Source: Isoetes taiwanensis | Taxonomy: Eukaryota > Streptophyta > Lycopodiopsida > Isoetales > Isoetaceae | Length of the DNA stretch: 64,000 nucleotides | Assembly (NCBI GenBank): GCA_021234155.1 | Contig: JAJEKV010000124.1 | Span: forward strand, 1,490,001 to 1,554,000 | Direction of reading: 5' to 3' | Shown: positions 49,534 through 61,117 of the stretch, piece by piece | Layout: each line of letters opens with the position of its first letter | Position numbering within the stretch: position 1 is the first letter of the stretch | Program-made: the position numbers and the translations under genes | The notes under the pieces: model-generated | Database searches by the model: none | Told to the model about the DNA's origin: nothing | What the model saw: the letters and a program-made list of their open reading frames with translations, nothing else

Positions 49534-49780
49534 TGTATAGTGGTATATCTGGAAGACGACATTTTGAAAAAAATCTTGCCTTTGAACTCATACTATGCTG
49601 TTGGATATGTGTTCATGTCAAATATTAATCCAGATCTTTACACAGTCAATATCTGAGTGCAATCATTAGAGAGATGCAACATATTATAATTAGACTGCTC
49701 AAGGTGCATCTATGAATTTTATTCAATCACCTGCCTCGAGGCTCTAGGTAATGTTTGGAATTTACTCCCTTAAGAATTGG

Positions 49781-49782
<2 letters not shown>

Positions 49783-49824
<42 letters not shown>

Positions 49825-49985
49825 GAGATGATGGATGTATTATAGTGGGGCAAGGGAGAGAGGTAGAAACTAGGTAATGAAGTTGGGCCAATTATACTAG
49901 ATAATGATATGTGAAATTTCCATTGTCTTGTAACTCCGAACACCCCTTCATAGTACTGAAAAATGTTAGCATGATACATCTACAA
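49783..49985 (-). mobile_element. Retroposed sequence ending in 41-base poly(T) (poly(A) on minus)
   Basis: Forty-one consecutive T occupy 49783-49823. Read on the minus strand, about 160 bp of unique sequence end in this poly(A), as for a processed transcript or SINE/LINE tail. The 5' boundary near 49985 is a guess and no target duplication was seen. Confidence 0.45.
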
Positions 49986-50038
49986 GAAGAAGATTCGTTA
50001 CTATCTTGTTCTATTGGGGCATATGATGCATAGTTGGA

Positions 50039-50860
50039 GTGACACAGTATCCCGCTAGGCTAGTAGTCAAATCAGTTCTTCCTTGGGCATTACTTCACCA
50101 TCTTGTGCATTTTCCAAACGCTTCTTCCTTCCTGCGAGGATTATTGGCAACATGGGATGCGATCAGACATCTATTTTGGTCGTATCCTTTTATCAATGCC
50201 CGACTAGATATTTGTGGTGGTTGGCGCCATTGCCGCCAAACCTCTCAGCCCCTCCACTTGATGTATCAGTTCATCCCCTTACATAGAGACAATGGGTCCT
50301 AACAGGTGTCGTATCTATTCAAGCATGGTATGAAGGTGGTCGCCTCGTGTCATGACTTAAGTTTCAAGCAAAATTCCCAATTTCACATTAGGATGTGAGT
50401 GTATGGGAGGTAGCAGAGAATTTACCTCTTATAGTGGAGGAGGTTGATATCACGGAAAGGGTGTCATTGGGTTGTCATGGGGACATTCACAAAGGCAAAC
50501 AATCTGTCAATTCCATATATCATCCCCTTATCTCCACAATCTTTCCCACTGTCAGATGTGTGGCAATTGCAGATCCAAAACCCATATGGGTTTTTAATGG
50601 CACTCGCTTTTAGATAAGTTGCTTCATTCTAAAGTTCTTGTGCTTTGGTGGTAAGTTATACGCGTGTAAATGCATTGTGACATCTCTATGATCTTTGTAT
50701 CTCTACAGTATGTCCGCTTTGCCTTTTAGATGTCGAAACACTTGAGCATTGTCTCTTTTCTTGCTCAGGTGCCAGCATGGTCCTGGCCACAAGGTTTATT
50801 TAATAGCACACTGGATAGCTAATGTGTTCTCTTGGCATCCTACACATATGCATCGGCCCT
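50039..50860 (+). pseudogene. Non-LTR retrotransposon (LINE) ORF2 3' remnant
   Basis: The 50039-50613 frames resemble the region between reverse transcriptase and zinc-binding domain of plant LINEs (SIQAWYEGGRLVS, DITERVSLGCHGDIHKGKQ). A clear zf-RVT zinc-binding segment follows at about 50706-50775: VCPLCLLDVETLEHCLFSCS. Frameshifts and stops interrupt it, and RT motifs are absent upstream. It is a 5'-truncated dead copy. Confidence 0.75.
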
Positions 50861-51059
50861 AACTAGGCAAAAGACATTTCATCTAGGGTCTAGTTGGTTA
50901 TTTTGGTCAATCTGAAAGCGTTGCAGCACACTCACCCCAGTTTTTGGTCCACTGTGGAACACATCAGTTTTGGTAGGTCTACATGTCCTGTTTTCAAAGA
51001 ATCCTACATGTGGATTTGTGGAGGTATGGTTTTTGTTGACTAAAACATCCACTGTTGTT

Positions 51060-51570
51060 TTATAGTTTCCTCTATTGTGACATGTTATTTTATAATACAA
51101 TCCACTGTAGGAAAGAATACTTGAATTTCTACATGTCTAATAATTCTATTGTCACATGTCTTTATAGATGTAGGAAAGACTATTTGATTCTCTACATGTC
51201 CTATGCTTCCATTCACATGTCTTTATAGAAGTAGGACAGAGTACTTTATTTACTAAAGCATTGTAGGAAAGAATACATGAATTACGACATGTGTAATACT
51301 TCTATTGTCACATGTATTTATAGAAGTAGGAAAGAATACTTGATTCTCTACATGTCGTATGCTTCCATGTCACATGTCTTTATAGTAGTAGGACAGAGTA
51401 CTTTATTTGCTAAGGCATTGTAGGAAAGAATACATGAATTACGACATGTGTAGTACTTCTATTGTCACATGTCTTTATAGAAGTAGGAAAGAATACTTGA
51501 TTCTCTACATGTCCTATCCTTCCATATCACGGGTCTTTATAGTGGTAGGATAGAGTACTTGATTTGCTAC
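51060..51570. repeat. Degenerate tandem repeat with about 157-bp higher-order period
   Basis: GTAGGAMAGARTAC recurs near 51107, 51170, 51232, 51263, 51326, 51390, 51420, 51484 and 51545. It alternates with CACATGTCTTTATAG and CTACATGTCCTATG. The 51263-51419 and 51420-51576 segments are much more alike than single units, giving a higher-order period. Confidence 0.8.
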
Positions 51571-52022
51571 ATGTGATGCACGTGCACGATCACGCTGCCT
51601 TGTGGCGTGACGTTAAAATCTCTTCTTCTTCTTCTTCTTATACTAGTATTCCATGTAAGACAAGTTACTTCAACTACTTCAATTACTTAACGCCTATTTT
51701 TGCATAACAAAACCATCAAGAATTTGATTTGTATTCCTTGAGGGGGTCCTACATCTTGGTATAATTTAGACCATTAAGAATTTGAGATGTAATTGTTTAT
51801 GGGGAATAGGACCATTGCAACAAATCCCCAAGCATTATAAAATGGCAAGACTACGCAATATCCTAACATTATCCCCCCATTTTGGATATCATTAGTGGAA
51901 CACCATTAAACCATGCCTATATCTAGTTGGTACTAAGGTTCGCTATAGACGATCCAATAGTTATCCACGTCATCCAATGGTTTTAATTGTATCTAATTTA
52001 TCTTATCCAATGGTTCTTTCTA

Positions 52023-52157
52023 ACGATTTGCGCTAAGAATCCAATGGTTCTTTGAAAAACAAGATAACTTATTGCACTTAGACGATTTGCACTAAGAATC
52101 CAATGGTTCTTTGAAAAACAAGATAACTTATTGCACTTAGACGATTTGCACTAAGAA
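52023..52157. repeat. 59-bp tandem duplication
   Basis: Units starting ACGATTTGC at 52023, 52082 and (partial) 52141 are almost identical and contain CCAATGGTTCTTTGAAAAAC. Confidence 0.85.
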
Positions 52158-52834
52158 TTACAGATGTAATTGTTGGAGCAAGCAAAATACCACAGCTAAC
52201 ACCTTAAACCTAAACACAAACTCGGGAACACCTTGCTCGGGAAAACCTTGCTTCCCGAGTCATGTGCACTGAAGGTATCGAGCTCCTCCGCATGGTAATC
52301 CTCTAAACTAGTGGCTAGACGTTATAGTTTGGCAGCTCCCCAATTCCAAACAATTGCATCGTAATATCTTTGTCATACTTACGCATAGGAATCCTTTAAA
52401 TCGTTGACTAAGCTTCCTAAGGAGTATGGATGCAATAGAATTGACAATTCCTATTTGAAACAGTTAACTATCCATTTGGCACTACTTAATTTGTTTATCT
52501 GAAATTATTTTCTCGGTCTAGACTTAGTGTGATTTATCTAGACGATGGTAAAAATTAGTTGCTCGTGTCCCATCGGAAAGTTCACCCTTTTTACCGTATG
52601 CTTAAGAATCTTTCTGCAGCCTTATCCACTAACTTTCTTCATTATTTAATTAGTGGGTAATGCCTAACTATCTAATTCTTTCTCATTGTAACTTCCTTTT
52701 TTAAGATACTTCGTTTGAGGATTTCGCAATATGCTTATGGATGTTATTGCATTATGCATAAGTCGACCACGTTTTGGCCTCCAAAACGTAAACCCTGTGG
52801 GTTGCTAGGTTGTTGTGGGTTTTACGTTATGGAG

Positions 52835-53176
52835 TTATTCAGTTGCACTTGAGACATGGTCGAGAAGCTGCAGTTGAAAACCAGAAGCAATAGAAACTGA
52901 CGAAATGGGGTTTGGATTTACCGAGGCAGGCTTTCCTACCAGTGCTCCTCCGGGAGGGCAAATGCCAATGCCTCCCTTCCCGGAACCCGGTTTCCCTATC
53001 CGACCGTTGAATTCTCCATTCAAGTAACTTGCTTCGAAAGCGGGCTCAAAAAATTCAAGATCCGTCCCGAGAACATATAAAACCGCAAAGTGTCCTGCAG
53101 TCGATCGTGTAGAAACCCAAGTGTTTTGTCGTTCGGGCAGTATAAAGGCCCCGGGATGGAGATTTGACTTCGCCAT
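52835..53176 (-). CDS. Unassigned ORF, 113 codons
   Basis: The frame from ATG 53176 to stop 52835 is GC-richer than its surroundings and has mixed amino-acid content, with a Gly/Pro-rich part (GKPGSGKGGIGICPPGG) at residues 61-77. I do not recognise the family and see no signal peptide or membrane helix. It could be a first exon, a captured gene piece or a chance frame. Confidence 0.25.
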   Translation of the reverse strand: MAKSNLHPGAFILPERQNTWVSTRSTAGHFAVLYVLGTDLEFFEPAFEASYLNGEFNGRIGKPGSGKGGIGICPPGGALVGKPASVNPNPISSVSIASGFQLQLLDHVSSATE

Positions 53177-53179
53177 GTC

Positions 53180-54715
53180 ATCCGAAACAGCGAAATTACC
53201 CTAGAGACCAAGTTACACGGTCATTTTTTGCAGCAAAAGAAACACGAACCCTCTACATGACAGTATTCTGCACCCTCCGCTAATACGAACGTGTTGAACA
53301 TAAGCTACTTTGGCGCTTCCGGGAGCAGGGGTGGTCTTCTGCCCACGAAACTTGGTCTCTAGGGTATTGTCGATGTTTCGAGTCCGTTGGTAGAGTTAGA
53401 TCACAGTTCCGGGGTGGGAGAGTTGCCTAAAATCTATTGTTTTTCTAAAATAAGGACATGTAGAAAAACATTATTATGACACATAGAAAAAGAGAGGTGT
53501 TGTTTCTAATGTGTCTTTTGACCAATAAAATTTTAACACGTGGCATACTTTTAAAATGAAAAAGCACGATTTTAAATAATAAAATATCAACACGTGGCAC
53601 ACAATTAAAAAAATTAGTCTATACCATAATTTAAAAGTTAATATATCATGAATTGTTTATTGATTTTGTTTATTTTAAAATAACAAAGCCTTTTGGGAAT
53701 CGAACCCAAACAAACCCATAAAGCATAATATTGTTTGATTTTAATTGGAATTCTAAGATTATAATTGACAAGGTAATGGAGAAGATGCGGCTTATTTTTT
53801 GTTGTATTGTTAAGTGAATTATTGGTTTGAGAGAAAAATCCAGAACATAAGTCATAACCTTGGCAATGGATGCATTGAAACACTAAAATTATACAAAAAA
53901 GACTTTTTATTGCAAAGGCCTTACTACTTAAGTTTTAAAATCTTGACAAAAATGGTTTGCCTATTATTAAAGAAATATCATGCCAGTGATACAAAACTGT
54001 TTGATTTTACCATGCAATAGTATCTTCTTTAAACGTTTTCTCACTTTAACATTTTCTTCATTTTCCTCTACGTATTCTCTGACAAAGAAAGTAAAGAAAG
54101 TCTGGTGAGAATATGATTAAATCTCAAATTCCAACAAAAAACAAATGACACAAACCTCTGATCTTTTCTCAGGCCGCTTCAACTCCTCGGATTTAGGAGC
54201 ATCATTTTTAGTTTCTTGCCCATTCGGATCATACACGGTTAAAAAATAAATAACCATCATAACACATGCATTAAAAGAGACTGTTACAAAATATAGTATG
54301 CATGCCTTAGAAGCAAATGCTACAATGAATAAGAAAATGTGGACCTTCGGATCATTCGTATGCCGAAATAGCCGCTACAGAACATGGGATTTTTGTCTTT
54401 TTCTCAAACTTCAGCTCCAATAGCAGCGGAAATGCCTTCCAAAACTCCACGAATAGTTTTTGGCTCCTTTGCATGCTAAAAAAAAAAGAGGAAGCAAAAG
54501 AGTTAGGATTAAGGTTAGATCAACTTACATCAAAGATAGAAATACCAGAAATGGGTTGAAACAACTTGGAAGCTTCAGGCTTCCATTTCGATTTTCTGCA
54601 GGGCAAGGTTGGAGCTTCGGGCTTTGAAGGGTGAGCGCCAGGAAATTATGGATTCACATCCTCTTCAGATGTCGTGGCTTCAAATCTGTGGCTTCAGATC
54701 CGCTTCAGGCCATGG
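53180..54715. other. Intergenic DNA with a few exon-like pieces
   Basis: At 54408-54475 the minus strand reads AKEPKTIRGVLEGISAAIGA, and at 54157-54240 TVYDPNGQETKNDAPKSEEL. Both are plausible peptide sequences but lack consistent splice sites or a recognised family. The rest is AT-rich. Confidence 0.3.
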
Positions 54716-54721
54716 CTACAG

Positions 54722-55265
54722 ACACAACAAGAAAAAGGCCATTTAGCGACGCCAATAGCGACGTCTGCTGCGACGACGTCGGCAACGTCGCTCGACGCAG
54801 CCAGACGTCGTTGCGGTTTCATCGCCGCGATCGCGGCGTCGTCGCTTATGCGACGTTGGCCGGCGTCAGCCAGACGCGTGATACGTGACGCCGTCACGGA
54901 CGTCGCATGGCACGTGACACGTGAAATATACACGTGGAATATACACGTGGAATATACACGTGGAACATCACCAAAATCCACGCGTGCCGTGAAAGCCACG
55001 TGTATACGTCGCATGCGACGTGACACGTGGAAAATGCATTATGGAAAATTCGAAAAAATCCGGCGTGTAGAAAAGCCACGTAGCAAAAAAAAAAAGCCAC
55101 GTGGATACGTCGCATGCGACGTGAAGGGGAAAAAATAAAAAAAAATATATATATATATTTATATAAAAAAGCCACGTGGCAAAAAAAAAGCCACGTGGAT
55201 ACGTCGCATGCGATGTGGAGGGGGAAAAAATAAAAAAAAAATAAAAAATATATTTATATAAAAAT
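54722..55265. repeat. ACGT/palindrome-rich block, probable CACTA terminus
   Basis: CACAACAAGAAAAAGGCC at 54723 looks like a mutated CACTACAAGAAAAA end and is followed by TTTAGCGACGCC and many CGACGTC motifs. ATACACGTGGA repeats in tandem at 54930-54965. The 14-bp palindrome CGTCGCATGCGACG occurs at 55007 and 55108 and with one change at 55202. Two units of about 95 bp (GCCACGT..CAAAAAAA...GGATACGTCGCATGCG) follow at 55073-55265. This is how CACTA subterminal regions are built. Confidence 0.5.
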
Positions 55266-55660
55266 ATTTTTAAATAATCACAAAAGTGTTTTTATATTCA
55301 TATTTTTAAATAGTCACAAAATTATTTTTATATTTATATTTTTAAATAATCACAAAAGTGAATTGTATTTATATTTTAAATAATCACAAAAGACTTCGTT
55401 AAGAGGAGTATCCACCCTTTTAGCCTAGAGCTACTCTCTCTCGGTTCGATTAGAGTAGTCATCCAGTAAATAGTTAGAGGGCCGCGATGCGGTGCGGTTT
55501 GCGATTGGATGGCTCTCCATCGACGTTTTCGAGATCCCTCGCCGCCTCGAGCCTTATGTCATCTTTGTAGACCTTCATTCATATCCGCCACTGCTTCCTA
55601 TAAAAACCAAAAGAATATGGCGTTAATGTAGTTCATAGAATTATAATAATTTTCTACAAC

Positions 55661-57534
55661 GCACCCCCGCATTCCCGCGAATTGGGAGAGTTCCCTCGTC
55701 GTATAACTGTTGATACAGATAAACAGCTCCACGTTCCGTGGCTACTTGTACCTGCTGCTTGTTAGGGGCAAACCCGTATAGATGTTCCTATGACAATATA
55801 ACGAGTATTAGCTAGTGACATTTAAAGTGAACTAATATAGCTCTTACGAATCTATGGAAAAACCATTTTCGACCGCCGGAGCCCAAATGAGACGCCTTTC
55901 GATCACTTTTAGTTGCTTTGTCGGTCCGAGCTCTATGTTTGCTTTCTGGATCCTTTGCACGTTCGAATGCAATCTGATTGCAAGGCACACAACATTATCA
56001 CAAGTTAAAGTGAACGAATGACAAAAAAAATAAGAAATACCTTGATATCTTCCTTGTGGAGATTAAGTGGTTTAGGGACTTTTGACCAATCGCCTCCTTT
56101 TTTTTTTCGCAAGTCCGCTTGGTTCCTTGACCACATGGTGCCTTTGACATAAATCGATAGATCAACGCCATATCAAAATAATAAAAACAAGACTATGACT
56201 AGGTCATGTACCTCCTTTTTCGTATAAGCTCGCCCATCATCAAGTGAGCTTCTTCCGCTAAACGCCTTTGCTTTTTCTATCTCCGGGAAACTCGTTTCAT
56301 TTTATTTTTGACGCTCTCTATTTCGCATTGGTCATAAGCGCCAGGCCACTCCCTATACCGCAGGAGGCCATAAACGAAAGATATTATTTGTGACCGCGTC
56401 CCTCGATGTAGTATAAAAGACACTTCCCTCATCATCCTTCTTAGGAAGAGTGTCCCCAAGCATAAATGGTGGGTATATAAAAGCGTGTTTATGTCTACCG
56501 TCAATATACATATCCGGCCCGATTAAGAACCTTTTGAGCACTTTGCAATGTATTCTAAGTGAAGAGAATGAACAAAACAACAAATTTAGATGACAAAGTA
56601 CTAATATTTAAGGTTGATATCTTAAATAATATGTTCACATAACTTACATCAAAAATTATTATTAATATGATAGTCGGGGTATATTCGGGCCAAATCACCC
56701 GCATGACTTACGTGTCTAAAACAAAGCGAAATGGACGGCTCTTCTTCAAACACGTGGGATCGTCGTCGGGATCCTTTGCCTCTCCAAGTCGAACTTAATT
56801 ATGTTCTTAGGATCCCGAACCCTGATGATGATCGCCGCGATCTTGAAGGTTGTGAGTCTTTGCTCCACTACTTCTTGACACGGGAAGTAATGAGAGAATG
56901 AGCATCTTTAACATCTTTTGCAACCAAAGAAATGTTTGGTGCGTAGTGGATATATATTTACCGTTGAAATCTTCCTCCAAGTTCCTTGCATTAGAAAAAT
57001 CGTTCTCGCCTCTTGCCTAGAACGGGGAGTCCATACTATGTCTAGGATTCTCAATATTCTCGCGAGAACGTGGAGGCCGATAATCAACACTATGTCGTTG
57101 GGGAAATAGGAGCGGGGAGTCACCTAACCGGCGTTGGTGTCAAAGAGGCAAAATATCTTTGCAATTTGGTCTCTCTGGGGAGACATGTTTGCGAGGAAGG
57201 CTGGGAGCTGAGGAGGGCTGAAGTACACAAATATCATGCAAAAACAATTAATTTATTTATTATTTTTATAAAAGCTATCTTAATACCCAAACCTCGCTTT
57301 GGTGTAGTGATAGGTGGAGGTTGGCGTCTTGGAGGACCATCGTACGATTGCCCCTACCCCGTGGAGTCCTCCTCCTATTTTCTCTAAACTGTCCCTTTCC
57401 TCTACACAACAAATTAAAACTCCATGCATAAACTCACATACCTAATTAGAGGGTAAAGCGTTATAATAAAAACTATATAAATACTTACCTTCGTCTTGCT
57501 CATTCTCCGTACGATTGCGATTACCTCTATTCAT
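55661..57534 (-). pseudogene. Minus-strand exon-like segments, possible CACTA accessory protein
   Basis: A start exon at 57534-57489 (MNRGNRNRTENEQDE) is followed by Arg-rich pieces near 57390-57290 and 57110-56970, then segments at 56545-56275 and 56141-56041. Two well-formed exons follow, 55973-55848 (42 codons, phase 0 at both ends, with HRARTDKATKSDRKASHLGS) and 55787-55661 (HLYGFAPNKQQVQVATERGA). The Lys/Arg-Asn spacing before a Gly-Ser stretch resembles the plant Ptta/En/Spm accessory domain (Transposase_24), but this is by eye only. Stops and shifts occur in the middle. The nearby CACTA-like end at 54722 fits. Alternative: a decayed host gene. Confidence 0.4.
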
Positions 57535-58157
57535 CGCCGAAAAAAAGAGCACACCTAGATCAAAAGAAATTGTGAGAGAAACATTTGATAACCATGAATG
57601 ATATTGGTTGCAATAATAGAATGATACTTACAAACCATAGAGATGAAAAATAGTATTTTTATGGTTGAAATGTGCCACTAATGAGCCCCTACAGACTTAT
57701 GCGAGCTTTGACCGCCTTGACCGGGGCGAGGGGGAGACGCGTAATGCCATGAATATTGCATCGCGAAAGTAAAGAGGGCCACAATGAGGAAAAACCGCTA
57801 AGAATTGAGCCTCCGCCATGACTATATATATTAATTTGAACATAACGAGAATTAGCGAGAGAAAAGCTTTGAACAAGTGTCTTTGAATAAATACCTAAAT
57901 TTATATTCTTATCTTCTTATTTATATTAGAAAAGTATCTCAGATATATGTATGGGGTGCATATCGAACTCTAGGTTGCCATATTATCGTGCCATATATCA
58001 TGTCATACACCGAACCATAAATTATCCCATTGGCATTTTTAGTGCCACATCATGAAACCCTTAGCGTGTGGCACATCATCAAACCCTAGGTTGTGTCGCG
58101 TCAGCGACTTCCTATTGCCACATCATAGTAAGTGCCATGTCATCAAACCCTAACTGC
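57535..58157. other. Intergenic DNA with dispersed CACATCATCAAACCCTAG repeats
   Basis: The motif appears near 58050, 58075, 58137 and 58166 in direct orientation and at 58204 and 58232 inverted. No gene is seen. Confidence 0.55.
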
Positions 58158-58229
58158 GTGTGCCACATCATCAAACCCTAGATTGTGCCACATGGCATTT
58201 ACAATCTAGGGTTTGATGATGTAGCACAC
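58158..58229. repeat. Long hairpin: 29-bp arms, 14-nt loop
   Basis: Left arm 58158-58186 and right arm 58201-58229 pair with a single mismatch; the inner 22 bp are perfect (ACATCATCAAACCC.../...GGGTTTGATGATGT). The loop is GCCACATGGCATTT. Confidence 0.9.
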
Positions 58230-58449
58230 AAAACCTAGGGTTTGACGTCTAGAGCGACACTTTATCTACAAGTTATGATTAATAATTTATTTACCATTAA
58301 TAATAATTTTTTTTTGATTAATAAATTACTTTTTTCATTAGTAATTTTGACTAAAAACATTTATTGGTTGCAACAAGCCTCAAATAGGAAGACAAAATTA
58401 TATTAATCACTTCTTGCAAGCATTTAACAAAGTAGCTTAGCCATCTCAA

Positions 58450-59990
58450 GTGGATCACCACACTTCATATGTCGCTCTCTCTCACAACTATATCGAGAAA
58501 GCCCTGGCTGTTTTGAACACATCGACGACGCTGAGCAATAGATGGGCGATCCATGTGCACCAGCTCTCTATCCATCATCATTTGGACCTTCATATGTTGG
58601 ATGATGTCCAATGTGCTAGAGTATCGGCTCGGTTTGGGTTTATCTCAACACACAACCCCATAAGCCGCATTGCCCGGACAAAATCAAGGAGCATCTCGTA
58701 AATGTAGTAGCCGGGGAATATATGTCGATATCTCATGCCCCATGATGCTTGGTCATCGATGATGATGTAAAAACTCTCTTCTCCCACCAAGGATATCGCA
58801 CTGTTCCATCTTGTAGTGTATAACTTGGCTCTTCAATTTGGGCATTAAGCTCCTTGCAAAAAAAGCGGGCCGTGTCCCAATCACCAATAGCCACCCACAC
58901 ATTTGTAAGGGAGTCATCAAAATGGAGTTTGACCCTTTTGCAATTGAGCTTTGTGTGTGTCCAACTTTGGGCGTGGATGGCATAGACTCCTTCGCAAGAG
59001 CGAGAGCTATTTCAGGACGTATTTATACACGAGTCTCATTTTGGCTTTCCACTCCGCACTTATCTTCATATCAGCCCTTCTTGGAGCACTATGCATTGCA
59101 TTTGACCATCTCCTATAAGAAGAGAATTGGCTCGGAAGATGGTCAAGTAATTACGCAAAGGTTCCTCCATTCATGAATGGCGGACTACCATTGGTCCCTC
59201 GTGGCTCATCTCCACAAAAGACCTGGGGGCAAGTCCAAGGGGTGTGCCAATGCTTTGGACTTGGGCTCTTGAAACGGATATACTTGTCACCAACAACCAT
59301 GATGCAGCTCTATCTTGGCCTCTCCACACAATGCCGATTATAATAATCATCTTGATTAAAGTACGGGGGTTCCCAAGATGCGGATTTGGTATATTTGGCG
59401 CCTTGTTTACTACCAATGCACTTTACAACTCCAACAAAGATCCACGGGAATGTCTTTGTCCAATAAATGCAAACACATTTATCATGAGCATGTAATGATA
59501 ATCTAGCCCCCGCACCAATAGAGCTCCCACCATGGATAAGACTATCTAACTCCTTCACCGCTCATCATTGAGACTCTGCGGCCATCTTGTGATCTTTAGC
59601 GTCGAACCTTTGCACTTCGCCCGCGAATTAGCCCATCGTCCCACGTATGCCTCAGCATAGGGGCTCATAAGTGGCACTTTATACCAAGTAGCATCCTCAA
59701 TTACGCTCGGGATTGCAAACCCAAGACTTTAAGTTCTTTCTCATCATATCTTCCAACTTCGGACTCATGCTCGGCCACCTCCCACATAATTCAGACCAGG
59801 CATTCTTTCTCAAGCGATGCTACAAAAAGCGGTTAATTCGATCATCGGTTTGCATATGTCGTTAAGTCCGATAAATGCGCATATTTGATTGATGAGGATG
59901 CGCCCAATTTCACTAAGCATCTCTGTCCTTCTTGAGGGCCATTTTATGCCTACAAACAAAACAAAATAATGAATACAAAAGCCAAAGCAT
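58450..59990 (-). other. Coding-like but unassigned minus-strand region
   Basis: Frames such as 59558-59310 (HAHDKCVCIYWTKTFPWIF), 58983-58753 (MEQCDILGGRREFLHHHR at its end) and 58790-58590 (IIIDDQASWGMRYRHIFPG) have protein-like composition and follow one another with frame changes. I recognise no domain. The position upstream of the possible CACTA accessory gene would suit a decayed transposase, but none of its motifs is visible. Confidence 0.3.
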
Positions 59991-60589
59991 GCACAAAGTA
60001 AATGCAACATAATACGACAATATCAAACATGTATGCACCATATAATCATTACTTATAACACGCCCTATGGCGACTAATACCTTATCCCACCCCCAAAAAG
60101 CAAGAAAAAAAGAAGAAGAAACAAGAAAAAACTAAATAGGTTAGATTAGGGTATTGGACCCACGTCAATTTACATTAAGATTACTAGTTAATTAGTTAGC
60201 GGATAGTCCCAAATTTTAGTTAACTTTTTAACCAAAAACACTACCTAAACTTATCTTAGCACCTTGTTCTGGGATTAGTTAGCAAAATTAACTAAAATTA
60301 ACTAAATTAGAAATTAGCACTATAGAGGTCACTTTAAGTTTAGTTAATTGTACATATAATTTTTTATGCCTTTGGCTAACTTAACTAGACATGTTCAAAT
60401 AATTTAGTTAATTAGTTAAGTTATTTTTTACCAACGCTTTTAGTGCTAATTAGTACTACATTAAGTTAGCCTAACCTATTTTTTTTTTTTTAACTAGCAC
60501 GTGTGAAGGGAATCATCCAATTCTTGTTAACTTAACCTAGCCCTAGCTACCTCTAGCTAAAATCGACAATAAGCGTGAACTAAGGCCCA

Positions 60590-60985
60590 ACACACGGTCC
60601 TCCCCCTTTCGCCATGGAGCCGACCATGTCCTTTCTGCCGTAGCCACATCTACCTAAGAATGAGAAGAAAAGTGGACTTGGACCCGGACACCTAGTCCTC
60701 TCCCACGCTAAGAGATGGAGCCGGCCCAGTGACCTTGAACAAGCCACTACAATTTTATTTTAAACCTAAAAAATAACAAGTGGAACCGAAGTGGACTTGA
60801 ACCCTGCACGTGGTCCTCTCCCACTCTAGGTGGAGCCGGCCAATGCCCTTAAACAAGCCACTCATTAACCTAGGAAACATTTATGATTGTAGTGAAAGTG
60901 GACTTCAACCCGTACATGGTCCCTCCCCACTCTAGGTGGAGCCGGCAGGTGCCCTTGAACAAGCCACTCCATCAATTTTTTTAAC
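60590..60985. repeat. Diverged tandem repeat, about 107-119-bp unit
   Basis: AGTGGACTTG(G/A)ACCC starts units at 60671, 60790 and 60897. Each continues with GTCCTCTCCCAC, GGTGGAGCCGGC and CTTGAACAAGCCACT. A more distant unit precedes at about 60593. Confidence 0.8.
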
Positions 60986-61117
60986 CTACTTAAAACTATA
61001 AAATAAAATGCAAGTCACGATCCAACTACTTACCAAAATAAGGATCGCTGGCGTGTACAAGATCCCATCTGGGTCCAAATCGTAATAGAAAGCCGCAAAT
61101 TGAAATGTAACAAAGCA

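Noticed and set aside
53680-53715. tRNA-like T arm on the minus strand (TTGGGTTCGATTCCCAA)
   Set aside because: No acceptor, D or anticodon arm can be formed with the upstream sequence, so it is not a tRNA gene.
58811-58819. CACTACAAG on the minus strand
   Set aside because: Nine bases are expected by chance about once per such window, it lies within coding-like sequence, and there is no subterminal structure beside it.
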